DNA of 64,000 nucleotides from Polyangia bacterium (lineage in GTDB: Bacteria > Myxococcota_A > Polyangia > Fen-1088): contig DATATI010000070.1 in the NCBI GenBank assembly GCA_036268875.1, forward strand, positions 16,733 to 80,732. The letters are read 5' to 3'. Under the pieces are notes generated by a model. It worked only from the letters and a program-made list of their open reading frames with translations. It did no database searches and was not told the DNA's origin. Positions 37,639 through 46,009 of the stretch are shown here, piece after piece (positions within the stretch are counted from its first letter, which is position 1; every line of letters starts with the position of its first letter). Made by a program: the position numbers and the translations under genes.

Positions 37639-39477
37639 TCAGGTACGGGCCACCGCCTCCCGAAAGGCGGCGGCCACCGGCGGCTTGGCGTAACGGCGAG
37701 AGAGGGGAACGTTTGGATCGATTTTCAACGCCTGGCGAAATTGCTCGATGCCCAGGTGCGGCTGCTTGAAGCCGCTCACCAGGACGATGCCCAGATCGGC
37801 ATGGGCGATCGCCGCGATCGCGTGTCTTTGCAGACGCGCCCGCCCAGCGACGGTCAGCGCTGCCTGCAGCAGCGCGCGGGCGGCTTCGACGTTGCCGCGC
37901 TGATAGGCCAGCATCGCCTTGTTGTTCAGGGCGGCGATCTGCGCCACCGCTTGCTGGCGGGCGGCCATCGGGGTGATCGTCTTGCGGCCGCGTCGAGCGT
38001 CGGCGGGCGGCGCTTCGTGGTCGACGGCGAAGACGGTCGGTCCGTCGGCAGCGGGCGTGTCGTCTTCTTCTTGGTCGGCGCTGGTCGGCGCGATTTCCAG
38101 CGCCGCCAGTGGAACGAACTCGGGCGGGTGAACCGCCCGGCCAAGCTGGATCACCGCCGGCGGCGTGGACCGTCGCAACAGCGCGCGGCTCGGCCCCGAT
38201 GAGATGGCCATGCCGGCCAGCGCGGCCACCAGCAGACCAAGGCCGCTGAAGCGCCGGCGAGGCGACAGCCACCCTAGAAAGCGCGTGATCAGCGCCGGCA
38301 TCTTGCGCGGTAAGCGTGGCGCCGGGCGAGCCGGCAGATCGTGGCCGCCCATGATCTCGGCGACTCGCCGGGCCCGCTGGCCCAGCACGTCGCCGCTGAC
38401 GCCTTGAACCCACTGACCGATCTCGGTGGCGCTGGCCACGTCGATGGCGTCGATGATCGCCTGGGCGAAATGCCGCGCCGTCGGGGGGCGCCGCCCGCGG
38501 TCGCGCTCCATCGCCTGCAGCACCACCAGATCCAGCGCCGGCGGCACGGCGGGATTGAACCGGCTGGGCGGCGGTATATCACCGGACAAGATGCTCACCC
38601 AGACCATGCGCGGATCGTGGTGGCGGAACAATCGCCGCCCGGCCAGCAGCTCCCACAGGACCACGCCGGCCGAGAACAGATCGGCGCGCCGATCGATCTT
38701 CTGAAAACGGATCTGCTCGGGCGCTAAATAAGCAGGCTTACCGCCGCGATCGCGCTCGCCGGTGGGCAGGTCTTGCATCTTCGCGCGCGCTACCCCGAAG
38801 TCCAGTACGTGGGCCACGCCGTCGGTGCCCACCATGATGTTCTGCGGTGAGATGTCGCGGTGGACGATCTCCAGCGCGGCGCCGTCTTCGGTGGTCGCCT
38901 CGTGCGCCGCCTGCAGGCCGCGCAGCACTCCCACCATGATTCCGGCGGCCACTACCGGCGCCGGCGCGCTGCCGGCGTGAATCGATCGGTTCAAAAGATG
39001 CGACAGGGTTTCGCCGTGCACGTACTCCATCACCAGGCACAGCTCGCCCTGCGCGGCGCGCACCACGAAATCCAGAGGCGCCACCACGTTCGGGTGATGC
39101 ACGCGCGACGCCAGCCGACCTTCGTCCAGGAACATCGCCACGAAGCTGGGATTCCAGGCCAGCTGCGCGTGCAGCTGTTTGATCGCCACCACCCGCGGCA
39201 CGCCCGGCTCGATCGAGCGACCAAGGTGCACGGTGGCCATTCCGCCGCGGGCGATCTCTTCGTAAACCTCGTAGCGATCCTCCAGGCGACCAAGATCAGC
39301 GGCGAGATTGGCCGGGTGCTCCCGATCCGCGACGTCGAGTTGCAGATCGCGGCGGCGTTGCCACGGCGTCTGTTCGCTATGCCGGTGGCGCCCGTCGGCC
39401 TTGGTCAGCGCGGTGATACCTTCGTCCCAGGCGGTGGGGTGAGGCGGTGGCATTTGCGATCGCAGTTGGTGCGCCAT
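37639..39477 (-). CDS. Membrane Ser/Thr kinase with periplasmic TPR-like tail
   Basis: A 612-residue kinase. The kinase domain (about residues 70-340) has the glycine loop IARGGMATVHLG, HRDISPQNIM and DFGVARAK. One hydrophobic segment (FSGLGLLVAALAGMAISSG, near residue 410) should cross the membrane. An acidic linker follows, then a C-terminal helical region (about 525-612) with LNNKAMLAYQRGNVEAARAL and IEQFRQALKIDP. That tail resembles part of the secreted coiled-coil protein at 33925. The gene starts with ATG 2 nt after the stop of the barrel gene, with GGAGGG upstream, so it belongs to the heme-lipoprotein/barrel operon. Substrates may include the neighbouring sigma factor or the FHA partner protein. 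Confidence 0.92.
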   Translation of the reverse strand: MAHQLRSQMPPPHPTAWDEGITALTKADGRHRHSEQTPWQRRRDLQLDVADREHPANLAADLGRLEDRYEVYEEIARGGMATVHLGRSIEPGVPRVVAIKQLHAQLAWNPSFVAMFLDEGRLASRVHHPNVVAPLDFVVRAAQGELCLVMEYVHGETLSHLLNRSIHAGSAPAPVVAAGIMVGVLRGLQAAHEATTEDGAALEIVHRDISPQNIMVGTDGVAHVLDFGVARAKMQDLPTGERDRGGKPAYLAPEQIRFQKIDRRADLFSAGVVLWELLAGRRLFRHHDPRMVWVSILSGDIPPPSRFNPAVPPALDLVVLQAMERDRGRRPPTARHFAQAIIDAIDVASATEIGQWVQGVSGDVLGQRARRVAEIMGGHDLPARPAPRLPRKMPALITRFLGWLSPRRRFSGLGLLVAALAGMAISSGPSRALLRRSTPPAVIQLGRAVHPPEFVPLAALEIAPTSADQEEDDTPAADGPTVFAVDHEAPPADARRGRKTITPMAARQQAVAQIAALNNKAMLAYQRGNVEAARALLQAALTVAGRARLQRHAIAAIAHADLGIVLVSGFKQPHLGIEQFRQALKIDPNVPLSRRYAKPPVAAAFREAVART

Positions 39478-39479
39478 GA

Positions 39480-40910
39480 TCAATTCCCTCCCAGCGTGGG
39501 CCGATAGGTGAGGCCCATGGTCATCGACACGTACTCGTCCAGAGCGCCGCCCGCGATCAGGCTGTCGCCCGGCTGCACTTTCAGATCGAACCCGTAGCGG
39601 CGCAGGCCCACGGCGACGAACAGCTCGACGTCGTCGTTGAACGCATAGCCGGCGCCCATTGTCAGATCGATGCCGCGGGTGACGGCGCGCGGAAATCGAT
39701 CGGCGTCGTTCAGCCGCCCGGCCGTCAGCACGTACAGGTAATCGGCGCTGGTGCGCATGAAGGCCTGACGGGACAGCGCCAGTTGCAGTCCCATTCCGGC
39801 GCGAATCACCCGGTAGTCGACGTCGGGCGCCACCGTGCCGACGTTGGCGGCGAAGGTCTCCGCCAGGTAGCCACCGCGCGGGACCAGGTCCACCGGGCCC
39901 AGCGCCGCCCGATAGCGCACGCCCAATTCGTATCCGTGCACATCGGTGCGCGCGCGCCCGTCCGAGCCGGTCTGCTCGGTGGTGACGCCCATGGCATAGG
40001 TGACGTTGCCAGTCAGGCCGAACCCGGCGATCCAGTCGTCGCGCGTGGCTTCGACCAGCGCGAACGGGTGGAAGGCCATCTCGATGGTGATGGCGGTGGC
40101 GCGATCCAGTCGATAGGCCGGGATGTTGCTGAAGTTGTCGGTGAAGGTCATCGACCGACTGAACACGCGGCCGCCGGCGCCCAGTTCAAGATACGGGCGC
40201 GGCATGTTCGCGCCGGGCAGGTCGCGTGGTTTCTCGTCGCTGGTTTCGGCTTCGACGTCGTCTTCCTTTTCTTTGTTGGCTTGCGCCTTGCTCGGTTTTC
40301 GCGCCGGTTTGGCCGCCTTGTCGCCGTCTTCGTCGTGGTCGCCTTGCTGGTGCGAACGGGCGTGGACCGGCGGGCGGGCCTTCACCCGAACCTCGGCGTC
40401 TTCGTCGTCGGCGCTGTCGGCCGCGCGATTGGCCAGCAGCACCTGCAAGCGGTGCGGCGTGGCTCGGGCCACCGTGGCGGTCAGGCCGTCCAGGCGGCGG
40501 TTGGTGACGTCGTAACGAGCCACCGCTTCCCCGGTCTCGCCGTTGCGGACGATCATCTCCACGCGCCAGTTCTTGTTGCGCCTGACCGTCGCGGTGACGA
40601 ACGCCGCCACGTTCAGCGACCGCCCGACCTCGGCGAAGTCTTCGTCGCTGCGCAGGCGCACGCCCGACTTGCGGGCGGCCTCCAGCACCTGGGCGTCGGG
40701 GACCAGGTAATACTGGCGCAGCAGCGCGCTCTCGACGGCGTCTTGCACCACCGCACCCTGCGGTCCGCGGAACGAATCGATGGCGACCCGCTGCGCCAGA
40801 TCGCTGGCCGCCGCCGGCGCCGCCGCTGCCATCAGCAGCGCCGCGAGCAATCCAAACCCGCTGGCCGTCGCCTCCAAGCTGCGCCTGCGTCGATTTTTTT
40901 TCATGACCAT
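39480..40910 (-). CDS. Outer-membrane beta-barrel with TolB/CsgG-like N-terminal domain
   Basis: A 476-residue exported protein. After a signal peptide (Ala-rich, ends near residue 35), an alpha/beta domain (about residues 36-155: LAQRVAIDSFRGPQGAVVQD, then VGRSLNVAAFVTATVRR) resembles TolB- or CsgG-type domains. A charged linker rich in Lys/Glu/Asp follows, then about 230 residues with alternating hydrophobic strands, ending in an amphipathic terminal strand (MTMGLTYRPTLGGN). This pattern suits an outer-membrane barrel. Its start codon overlaps the stop of the upstream heme-lipoprotein gene by one base (TGATG). It may anchor or export the cytochrome-like proteins; the function is inferred. 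Confidence 0.72.
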   Translation of the reverse strand: MVMKKNRRRRSLEATASGFGLLAALLMAAAAPAAASDLAQRVAIDSFRGPQGAVVQDAVESALLRQYYLVPDAQVLEAARKSGVRLRSDEDFAEVGRSLNVAAFVTATVRRNKNWRVEMIVRNGETGEAVARYDVTNRRLDGLTATVARATPHRLQVLLANRAADSADDEDAEVRVKARPPVHARSHQQGDHDEDGDKAAKPARKPSKAQANKEKEDDVEAETSDEKPRDLPGANMPRPYLELGAGGRVFSRSMTFTDNFSNIPAYRLDRATAITIEMAFHPFALVEATRDDWIAGFGLTGNVTYAMGVTTEQTGSDGRARTDVHGYELGVRYRAALGPVDLVPRGGYLAETFAANVGTVAPDVDYRVIRAGMGLQLALSRQAFMRTSADYLYVLTAGRLNDADRFPRAVTRGIDLTMGAGYAFNDDVELFVAVGLRRYGFDLKVQPGDSLIAGGALDEYVSMTMGLTYRPTLGGN

Positions 40911-41635
40911 CACTTTCCCCCGCTGACCTTGGCAATGGCGGTGACCGCCCAGTCGCTGACACAAGCGATCTCTGCGGCGGTGAGCGGTGTCCCGCCGGCG
41001 GGCATCTGGACGCCGCAATCGGTGACGGCGCCGGCCAGCTTTTGGAAAAGCAAACCGGTCGGTTTGCCGCTGGTCAGCAAGCCGGCGACGAGCGGCTGGC
41101 TCTTGCAGGTGGAAGTCTTGTTCACCATGCGCGCGCCCAAGCCCGTCGACACCAGATCCAGATTTTTCGTCGGGGCGGCGGCGCCGTGGCAGCCGCCGCA
41201 GCGGTTGCTGAAGATGTCGGTCAGCACGTTGACGCCGGTGGGACAGGCCACCGCCGCCGCGGTGCCGGCCTCGCCGATCGCCGAACCGCTGTCGGTGCCG
41301 ATGGTGCCGCCGCCGTCAGCGGTCGGGTAGCCAGCGCCGCCGGCGTCGGGAGCGGCGCCGTTGCCGCCGCTGCCGGTGGTGCTGCCGGTGCCCGACGCTG
41401 ATGCTTGTCCGCCGGTGCCGGTCGAGCCTTGGTTGCCCTGGCTGCCTGCCCAACCGCCGCTGCCGGCGCTGACCGTGTTGTTGTTATTGCTGGTGCCGCC
41501 GCTGGTGCCGCCGCCGTTGTTCGCGGGCGGCGTGGTTCCGGCTCCGCCGTCGGCCAGTGGATCGAACTCCAGGTGACCGACACAGCCGGTGACAACGACA
41601 AGACCGACGACCAGGGCGCTTCCTCGTGCGATCAT
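40910..41635 (-). CDS. CxxCH heme-binding lipoprotein
   Basis: A 241-residue predicted lipoprotein: VVVTGC lipobox, then a spacer of about 110 residues very rich in Gly, Asn, Ser and Thr. A c-type heme motif CGGCH follows, and a Cys-containing C-terminal part (STCKSQ, VTDCGVQM). The single CxxCH and the distal Met in VQMPAGG suit a small cytochrome c fold. The gene overlaps the previous one by 4 nt (ATGA) and the next by 1 nt, so translation is coupled. The ATG at 41635 was chosen over the GTG at 41641. The electron partners are unknown. Confidence 0.82.
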   Translation of the reverse strand: MIARGSALVVGLVVVTGCVGHLEFDPLADGGAGTTPPANNGGGTSGGTSNNNNTVSAGSGGWAGSQGNQGSTGTGGQASASGTGSTTGSGGNGAAPDAGGAGYPTADGGGTIGTDSGSAIGEAGTAAAVACPTGVNVLTDIFSNRCGGCHGAAAPTKNLDLVSTGLGARMVNKTSTCKSQPLVAGLLTSGKPTGLLFQKLAGAVTDCGVQMPAGGTPLTAAEIACVSDWAVTAIAKVSGGK

Positions 41636-43650
41636 TGACACAACCCCCGGACGGCAGCGGCGTTGAAGGTCTTGTTGCAGAAGCGCTTGGCCTCGATCTT
41701 CGGGGCCAGGGCCCGCCAGGCGCAGACCATGTCGGCGCGCGACACCAGCGGATCGGCGGTGGTGCGCGGGAAGCTCCGGTTGGTGGGATCATTGGCCAGC
41801 ACCGTCGCCTCGAAGGCGGCCGGATCCTGATTGAACTCGGCGGCGACGCCGCGGAAGCCCAGATTGGATTCGTATTCACCGTCCAGCACGACCAGGTCGG
41901 TGTATTCCGTCGCGCCGAGCGGCGGGCCGCCGCCGTCCAGCGAATTGACGATGCCACGATAGCGGGCGCTGTCGGCGACGAACACGTCGGGCATGAACAC
42001 TGGCGGGTAAAGCGCGGTGATCTCCTGGAACTCGCGCACCTGGAACGCCGAGACGTCGGCGCTGATGAAGCTGCGCATCTCGTCGGTGCGGCGCGGCCGG
42101 ACCATCCCGCCGTTGCCGTGGCAGCCAAAGCAGGAGATCCCATTTTCCACCACCGCGCCCGGCCGGCGGATGTCGCGCACGATGGCGGTGTCGGCGACGG
42201 CCAGCTTGTTGCCAGCGCTGTTGATCAGCATGTAGCCCTGCATGCCGTTCGGCATCGAGAAGATCACCTCGCCGGCGTCGTTCTCGAACGTGTGGACGAA
42301 GTTCTGGCGATCCACCGCCGTCGGCCCCAGCGGGTTGGCGAAGATGTCCTCGCGACCGGTGTCGGTCTTGAAGTCGTAGCTCACCCACAAGTACTGGCCG
42401 CCGTTGCCCAGGTGGCGTTCCGCCATCCGGTTGTGCAGCGAGACGCCCGAGCGAAGGACGGCGAAGCGCACCAGGTTCTCCGGCTCGGCTTGACCCGGAT
42501 GGTTGATATCGTTGGCGATGTTCACGCCCACCTGCTGCGCCAGCTGGTTCAACGTCGCCGGCAGATTGATCAGAGTGTCGTAAAGCGGCGCGCGCGAGGC
42601 GGTGTCCCAGAACCAGTCGGCGCGCACGAACGGCGCTTCTGTTCCGAGCTCGGCGTACAGCGACCGATGTCCGGCCAGCGCCGAGGTCAGACAGTACGGA
42701 TAAAATCCGGTCAGCTGATCCCACACGGCGTTGTTCCAGCCGAGATCCGACAGCCGCACGCGAAAGATCGAACTGCGCGAATCGATCGGGACCATCGGGA
42801 CGACGGTCCCGCGGCGCGACACCGAGTTGACGGCGAAGGCCAGCAGGTTCTTGGCCACCGTCACCTCGCTGTCGGGACGGCCCATGTCGATGAAGTGCGC
42901 CAGGCTGAAGTAACGAAAGTCCGACGACAGCGAGCGCAGCTGCAGCACGTCCGCGTTGATCTCGTCGAGGATGTCCTCGTCGGTGCGCGGCTCGAGGATC
43001 GGGCGCTTGAGGTTTTGAATCCAGGTGCGCAGGATGGCCACCTCGGCGGCGGAAACACGATCGCCTTGTGGCGGCATGTCGCCGCGCACGACCACCCGAT
43101 CGATCATGCGCGACGTGGTGGGGCTGCCCGGCACGACGATCTCGGCGTCGATCAGACGCGACAGATCCAGCACCGAGCCCCAGCCGCCCAGATCGCCGAC
43201 GCCGTAGGTGTGGCAGGCCGAACAGCGCGCCTGCAGGATGGTCGAGACGTCGGCCGGAATGGCGCCGGGGGTGACCTGCGCCGGCGGCAGCGACTGCGGA
43301 TCGTTCATCGTGCCGGTCATGCTGACGGGCGTGGTGGTGCCGATGGCGCCACCGTCACCGCCGTTGCTGGCGGCCGGGGTGTTGTTGGTGGCGGGCACGT
43401 TTCCGCTGCCGTTGGTTGCGCCCGGATCGTCGGTGTTCGATCCTGACGGCGTGTTGTTGCCAGCGCCGCCGCCGGCGTTCGTGGTGTTGCCGGCGCCCGC
43501 CGTCGCCGAAGAATCACCAGCGGGGATTTGCCGTCCGGTGTTGACACAGCCATTGGAGCCGCCGGCGCAGAGGGCCAGCGATACGCCCAGGATGGTCAGA
43601 TCGTCCTTGAGATGCCGAGAACGGACAACGACCGAGGTCCATCGAGACAT
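41632..43650 (-). CDS. Large di-heme c-type cytochrome-like protein
   Basis: A 672-residue exported protein. A hydrophobic N-terminus with several Cys (SLALCAGGSNGC) is followed by a Thr/Asn/Gly-rich spacer. Two heme motifs are present: CSACH near residue 140 and CFGCH near residue 512. Between them lies a long helical region (DEINADVLQLRSLSSDFRYF, RRGTVVPMVPID) that I do not recognise by name. GGGAGG precedes the ATG at 43650. It is the first gene of an overlapping group with a second heme lipoprotein, a barrel and a Ser/Thr kinase, so it may be the outermost electron carrier or a sensor of the complex. Confidence 0.78.
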   Translation of the reverse strand: MSRWTSVVVRSRHLKDDLTILGVSLALCAGGSNGCVNTGRQIPAGDSSATAGAGNTTNAGGGAGNNTPSGSNTDDPGATNGSGNVPATNNTPAASNGGDGGAIGTTTPVSMTGTMNDPQSLPPAQVTPGAIPADVSTILQARCSACHTYGVGDLGGWGSVLDLSRLIDAEIVVPGSPTTSRMIDRVVVRGDMPPQGDRVSAAEVAILRTWIQNLKRPILEPRTDEDILDEINADVLQLRSLSSDFRYFSLAHFIDMGRPDSEVTVAKNLLAFAVNSVSRRGTVVPMVPIDSRSSIFRVRLSDLGWNNAVWDQLTGFYPYCLTSALAGHRSLYAELGTEAPFVRADWFWDTASRAPLYDTLINLPATLNQLAQQVGVNIANDINHPGQAEPENLVRFAVLRSGVSLHNRMAERHLGNGGQYLWVSYDFKTDTGREDIFANPLGPTAVDRQNFVHTFENDAGEVIFSMPNGMQGYMLINSAGNKLAVADTAIVRDIRRPGAVVENGISCFGCHGNGGMVRPRRTDEMRSFISADVSAFQVREFQEITALYPPVFMPDVFVADSARYRGIVNSLDGGGPPLGATEYTDLVVLDGEYESNLGFRGVAAEFNQDPAAFEATVLANDPTNRSFPRTTADPLVSRADMVCAWRALAPKIEAKRFCNKTFNAAAVRGLCQ

Positions 43651-43806
43651 GAAACACCTCCCGAGCAGGAGACTCGTTGGATGGGACCGGCGTCCCACCA
43701 TTCGTGATGTTCCCGCCGGGATGGAAAATGTTTCAGCGACCGAGGTCGGGTCTTAACGCGTCCGTTGCCGGGCGCCGCGTTGGCCGTCGGGATAAACTGG
43801 GCAGCC

Positions 43807-44589
43807 GTGGCCGAGCAAACCCACACTTTTTATGCCCTCGCCTTCGTCGAGAACTTCTCGCTGAAGGAACTGACGGTGCGCTATCCGGAGGGCAAGCGCA
43901 CGCACCAGATGCTGTGGTTTCCGGCGGCGGCAGGCGGCACGGTGTTCATGTTTCCTTCCGGCACGGTGGTCTTTCACAACGTCGGTCAGGCCGGGCGCGA
44001 AGCCGAACTTTTGCGGCTGCGCCGGTCGCTGCCCAAGCTCAGCGACGCCCAGGTCTTCGGCGAACAGTTCGCGGTGCGGGAGATCCTGGGCGCCAAGACG
44101 GACATCGTAAATGGCGTGCTGGAGCTGTCGGAGCTCGGCTTCGAGAGGGCCGGCGTGGTGGCGGTGTCTGTCGCCCAGAGCGTGGCCATGGAGTACTACG
44201 AACGCATCGTCGATCAGATGTTCACCGAGACCGATCGCCTGGTCGAGCGCCTGGAGAAGGTCGGCACCATGCCCGTCTTCACGCGCAAGCTGCACAAGTT
44301 CATCGGCGCCGCCATCGGCACGCGCAGCGAGGTGCTGTCTGTGTTGCACCTGTTCGACAAGCCCGACGCGGCCTGGGATGATCCCGGCGCCGACCACATC
44401 TACGAACAGCTGCGGGCCGAATTCGATCTCGTCGACCGCCATCAAGCCTTGGAGCTGAAGCTGCGCAGCGTGCAGGAGGCGCTGGAGCTGGTCACCGACA
44501 TCGCCCGCGACAAGCGCCTGGTGTTGCTGGAGGTGTCGGTGGTGCTCCTGATCGTCCTGGAAATTGTCCTCAATTTCTTTCGCCACTGA
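43807..44589 (+). CDS. DUF155 (RMD1/YagE-like) membrane protein
   Basis: A 260-residue protein of the DUF155 family (RMD1/Sif2 in fungi, RMND1 in mitochondria). Marks are FPSGTVVFHNVG, VAVSVAQSVAMEYYE and a C-terminal membrane helix (VLLEVSVVLLIVLEIVLNFF). Mitochondrial relatives support translation, but the bacterial role is unknown. The frame is open upstream (TTG at 43765); the GTG at 43807 was taken because the domain begins there, without a clear ribosome site. It diverges from the heme-protein operon. Confidence 0.75.
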   Translation: MAEQTHTFYALAFVENFSLKELTVRYPEGKRTHQMLWFPAAAGGTVFMFPSGTVVFHNVGQAGREAELLRLRRSLPKLSDAQVFGEQFAVREILGAKTDIVNGVLELSELGFERAGVVAVSVAQSVAMEYYERIVDQMFTETDRLVERLEKVGTMPVFTRKLHKFIGAAIGTRSEVLSVLHLFDKPDAAWDDPGADHIYEQLRAEFDLVDRHQALELKLRSVQEALELVTDIARDKRLVLLEVSVVLLIVLEIVLNFFRH

Positions 44590-44694
44590 ACCCGACCGGC
44601 CGATGCCGCGTCGGCAAGCGCTCTAAAGTCGCGTCGCCGAAACGCCGACCTATCCCCTGCGGCGCAATCAAACGATGCGGCGAGGAGAACGCGC

Positions 44695-45987
44695 ATGCGT
44701 TCAATAACAACGGCGGCGATCGGTGTGGCGATCGGGGGGATGGTTCTGTCGGTGGCGCTCGGCGGCTGCCAGAACGGGGGTCCCCAGGAAGACGATCGCC
44801 TGGTCTTTTTCAACTGGTGGACCAGCCCCGGCGAGCTGGCCGCCTTGAACAAGCTGGTCGCCGTCTACACCGATCGCTACCCCGCGGTGGCGGTGGAGAA
44901 CGCCGTGGTCACCGGCGGGCCCGCCACCGATCTGCACCAACGCCTGTACAACCAGGGCCTGGCCATCGGTCACCCGCCCGACACCTATCAGGTGCACATC
45001 GGCGCCGAGGCGCGCGCCGACCTGACCTATCTGCAGCCCATCGACGATCTGTACGCCCTGTACAACTGGGAGGCGGTCTTTCCGCCGGCGGTGCTGGCGC
45101 TGTCGAAATTCGCCGGCTCGTATTACACGGTTCCGCTGAACGTTCACCGCAGCAACGTGCTTTGGTACCGCAAAGACAGCCTGGCCAAAGTCAACCGGCC
45201 GCCGCCCGCCACCTGGGATCAATTCTTCGTCGTCGCCGACGCGCTGAAGGCGATCGGCGAAGAGGTGTTCGTCTGGAACCCGGCGCGCGACCCGGCGGAT
45301 CCGTCGAACCGCGTCAGCTGGACCACCCATCACATCTTCGAGAGCATCTTGCTGTCGCAGCTGGGCAACACGCGCTTTCTGGGTTTGTTCGACGGCTCGC
45401 AATCATGGAACACGCCCGAGGTGCTGGCGGCGTTCGCCACGCTGGATCGCCTGCTGGCGTACGCCAAACCGATGCCCGACAGTGCAACCTATGACATGAC
45501 GGCGATGACCAGCAACGACAAGCCGGCGGCCCTGGCGCTGATGGGTGATTGGTCGGAGGGCGATCTGACCGCGCTGGGATTTCGGCCCGACGTCGACTTT
45601 GGCTGGGCGGCAGCGCCGGGCACCGCCGACTATTTTCTGTTCTTGAGCGATTCGTTCCCGCTGCCCAGGGGTGCGCCGCACGAACGCAACGGTCGCCGCT
45701 GGCTGGAGGTGATCGGCTCAAAAGACGGCCAGGATGCGTTCAATCCCGCCAAGGGATCGATCCCGTCGCGGCTGGACGCCGACCTTTCGAACTACGACAG
45801 CTATCACAAATCAGCGATCACCGACTTTGGCAGCAAGACCCTGGTGCCGAGCCTGGCGCACGGCCTGGCGGCGCGGCCGGCGTTCACCCAGGCGTATTAC
45901 GAGATCATCGGCAAATTCCTGGACGATCGCGACGCGACGGCCGCGGCGGCGGCGCTGGACGCCGCGTGCACAGGCTCGTGCAGCTAG
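44695..45987 (+). CDS. Sugar-type solute-binding lipoprotein
   Basis: A 430-residue family 1 solute-binding protein. The signal ends in the lipobox LGGC (Cys25). The mature part has the usual start FFNWWTSPGE, the segment PPDTYQVHIG, the hinge FAGSYYTVPLNVHRSNVLWY and a GDWSEGDL block. Relatives bind sugars or oligosaccharides for ABC importers. No permease or ATPase gene is near; instead a TonB-dependent receptor follows after 22 nt. GAGGAG lies well before the ATG. Lipid anchoring could place it in either membrane. Confidence 0.93.
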   Translation: MRSITTAAIGVAIGGMVLSVALGGCQNGGPQEDDRLVFFNWWTSPGELAALNKLVAVYTDRYPAVAVENAVVTGGPATDLHQRLYNQGLAIGHPPDTYQVHIGAEARADLTYLQPIDDLYALYNWEAVFPPAVLALSKFAGSYYTVPLNVHRSNVLWYRKDSLAKVNRPPPATWDQFFVVADALKAIGEEVFVWNPARDPADPSNRVSWTTHHIFESILLSQLGNTRFLGLFDGSQSWNTPEVLAAFATLDRLLAYAKPMPDSATYDMTAMTSNDKPAALALMGDWSEGDLTALGFRPDVDFGWAAAPGTADYFLFLSDSFPLPRGAPHERNGRRWLEVIGSKDGQDAFNPAKGSIPSRLDADLSNYDSYHKSAITDFGSKTLVPSLAHGLAARPAFTQAYYEIIGKFLDDRDATAAAAALDAACTGSCS

Positions 45988-46009
45988 CCGGCGCACGAAG
46001 ACGTCCGTG

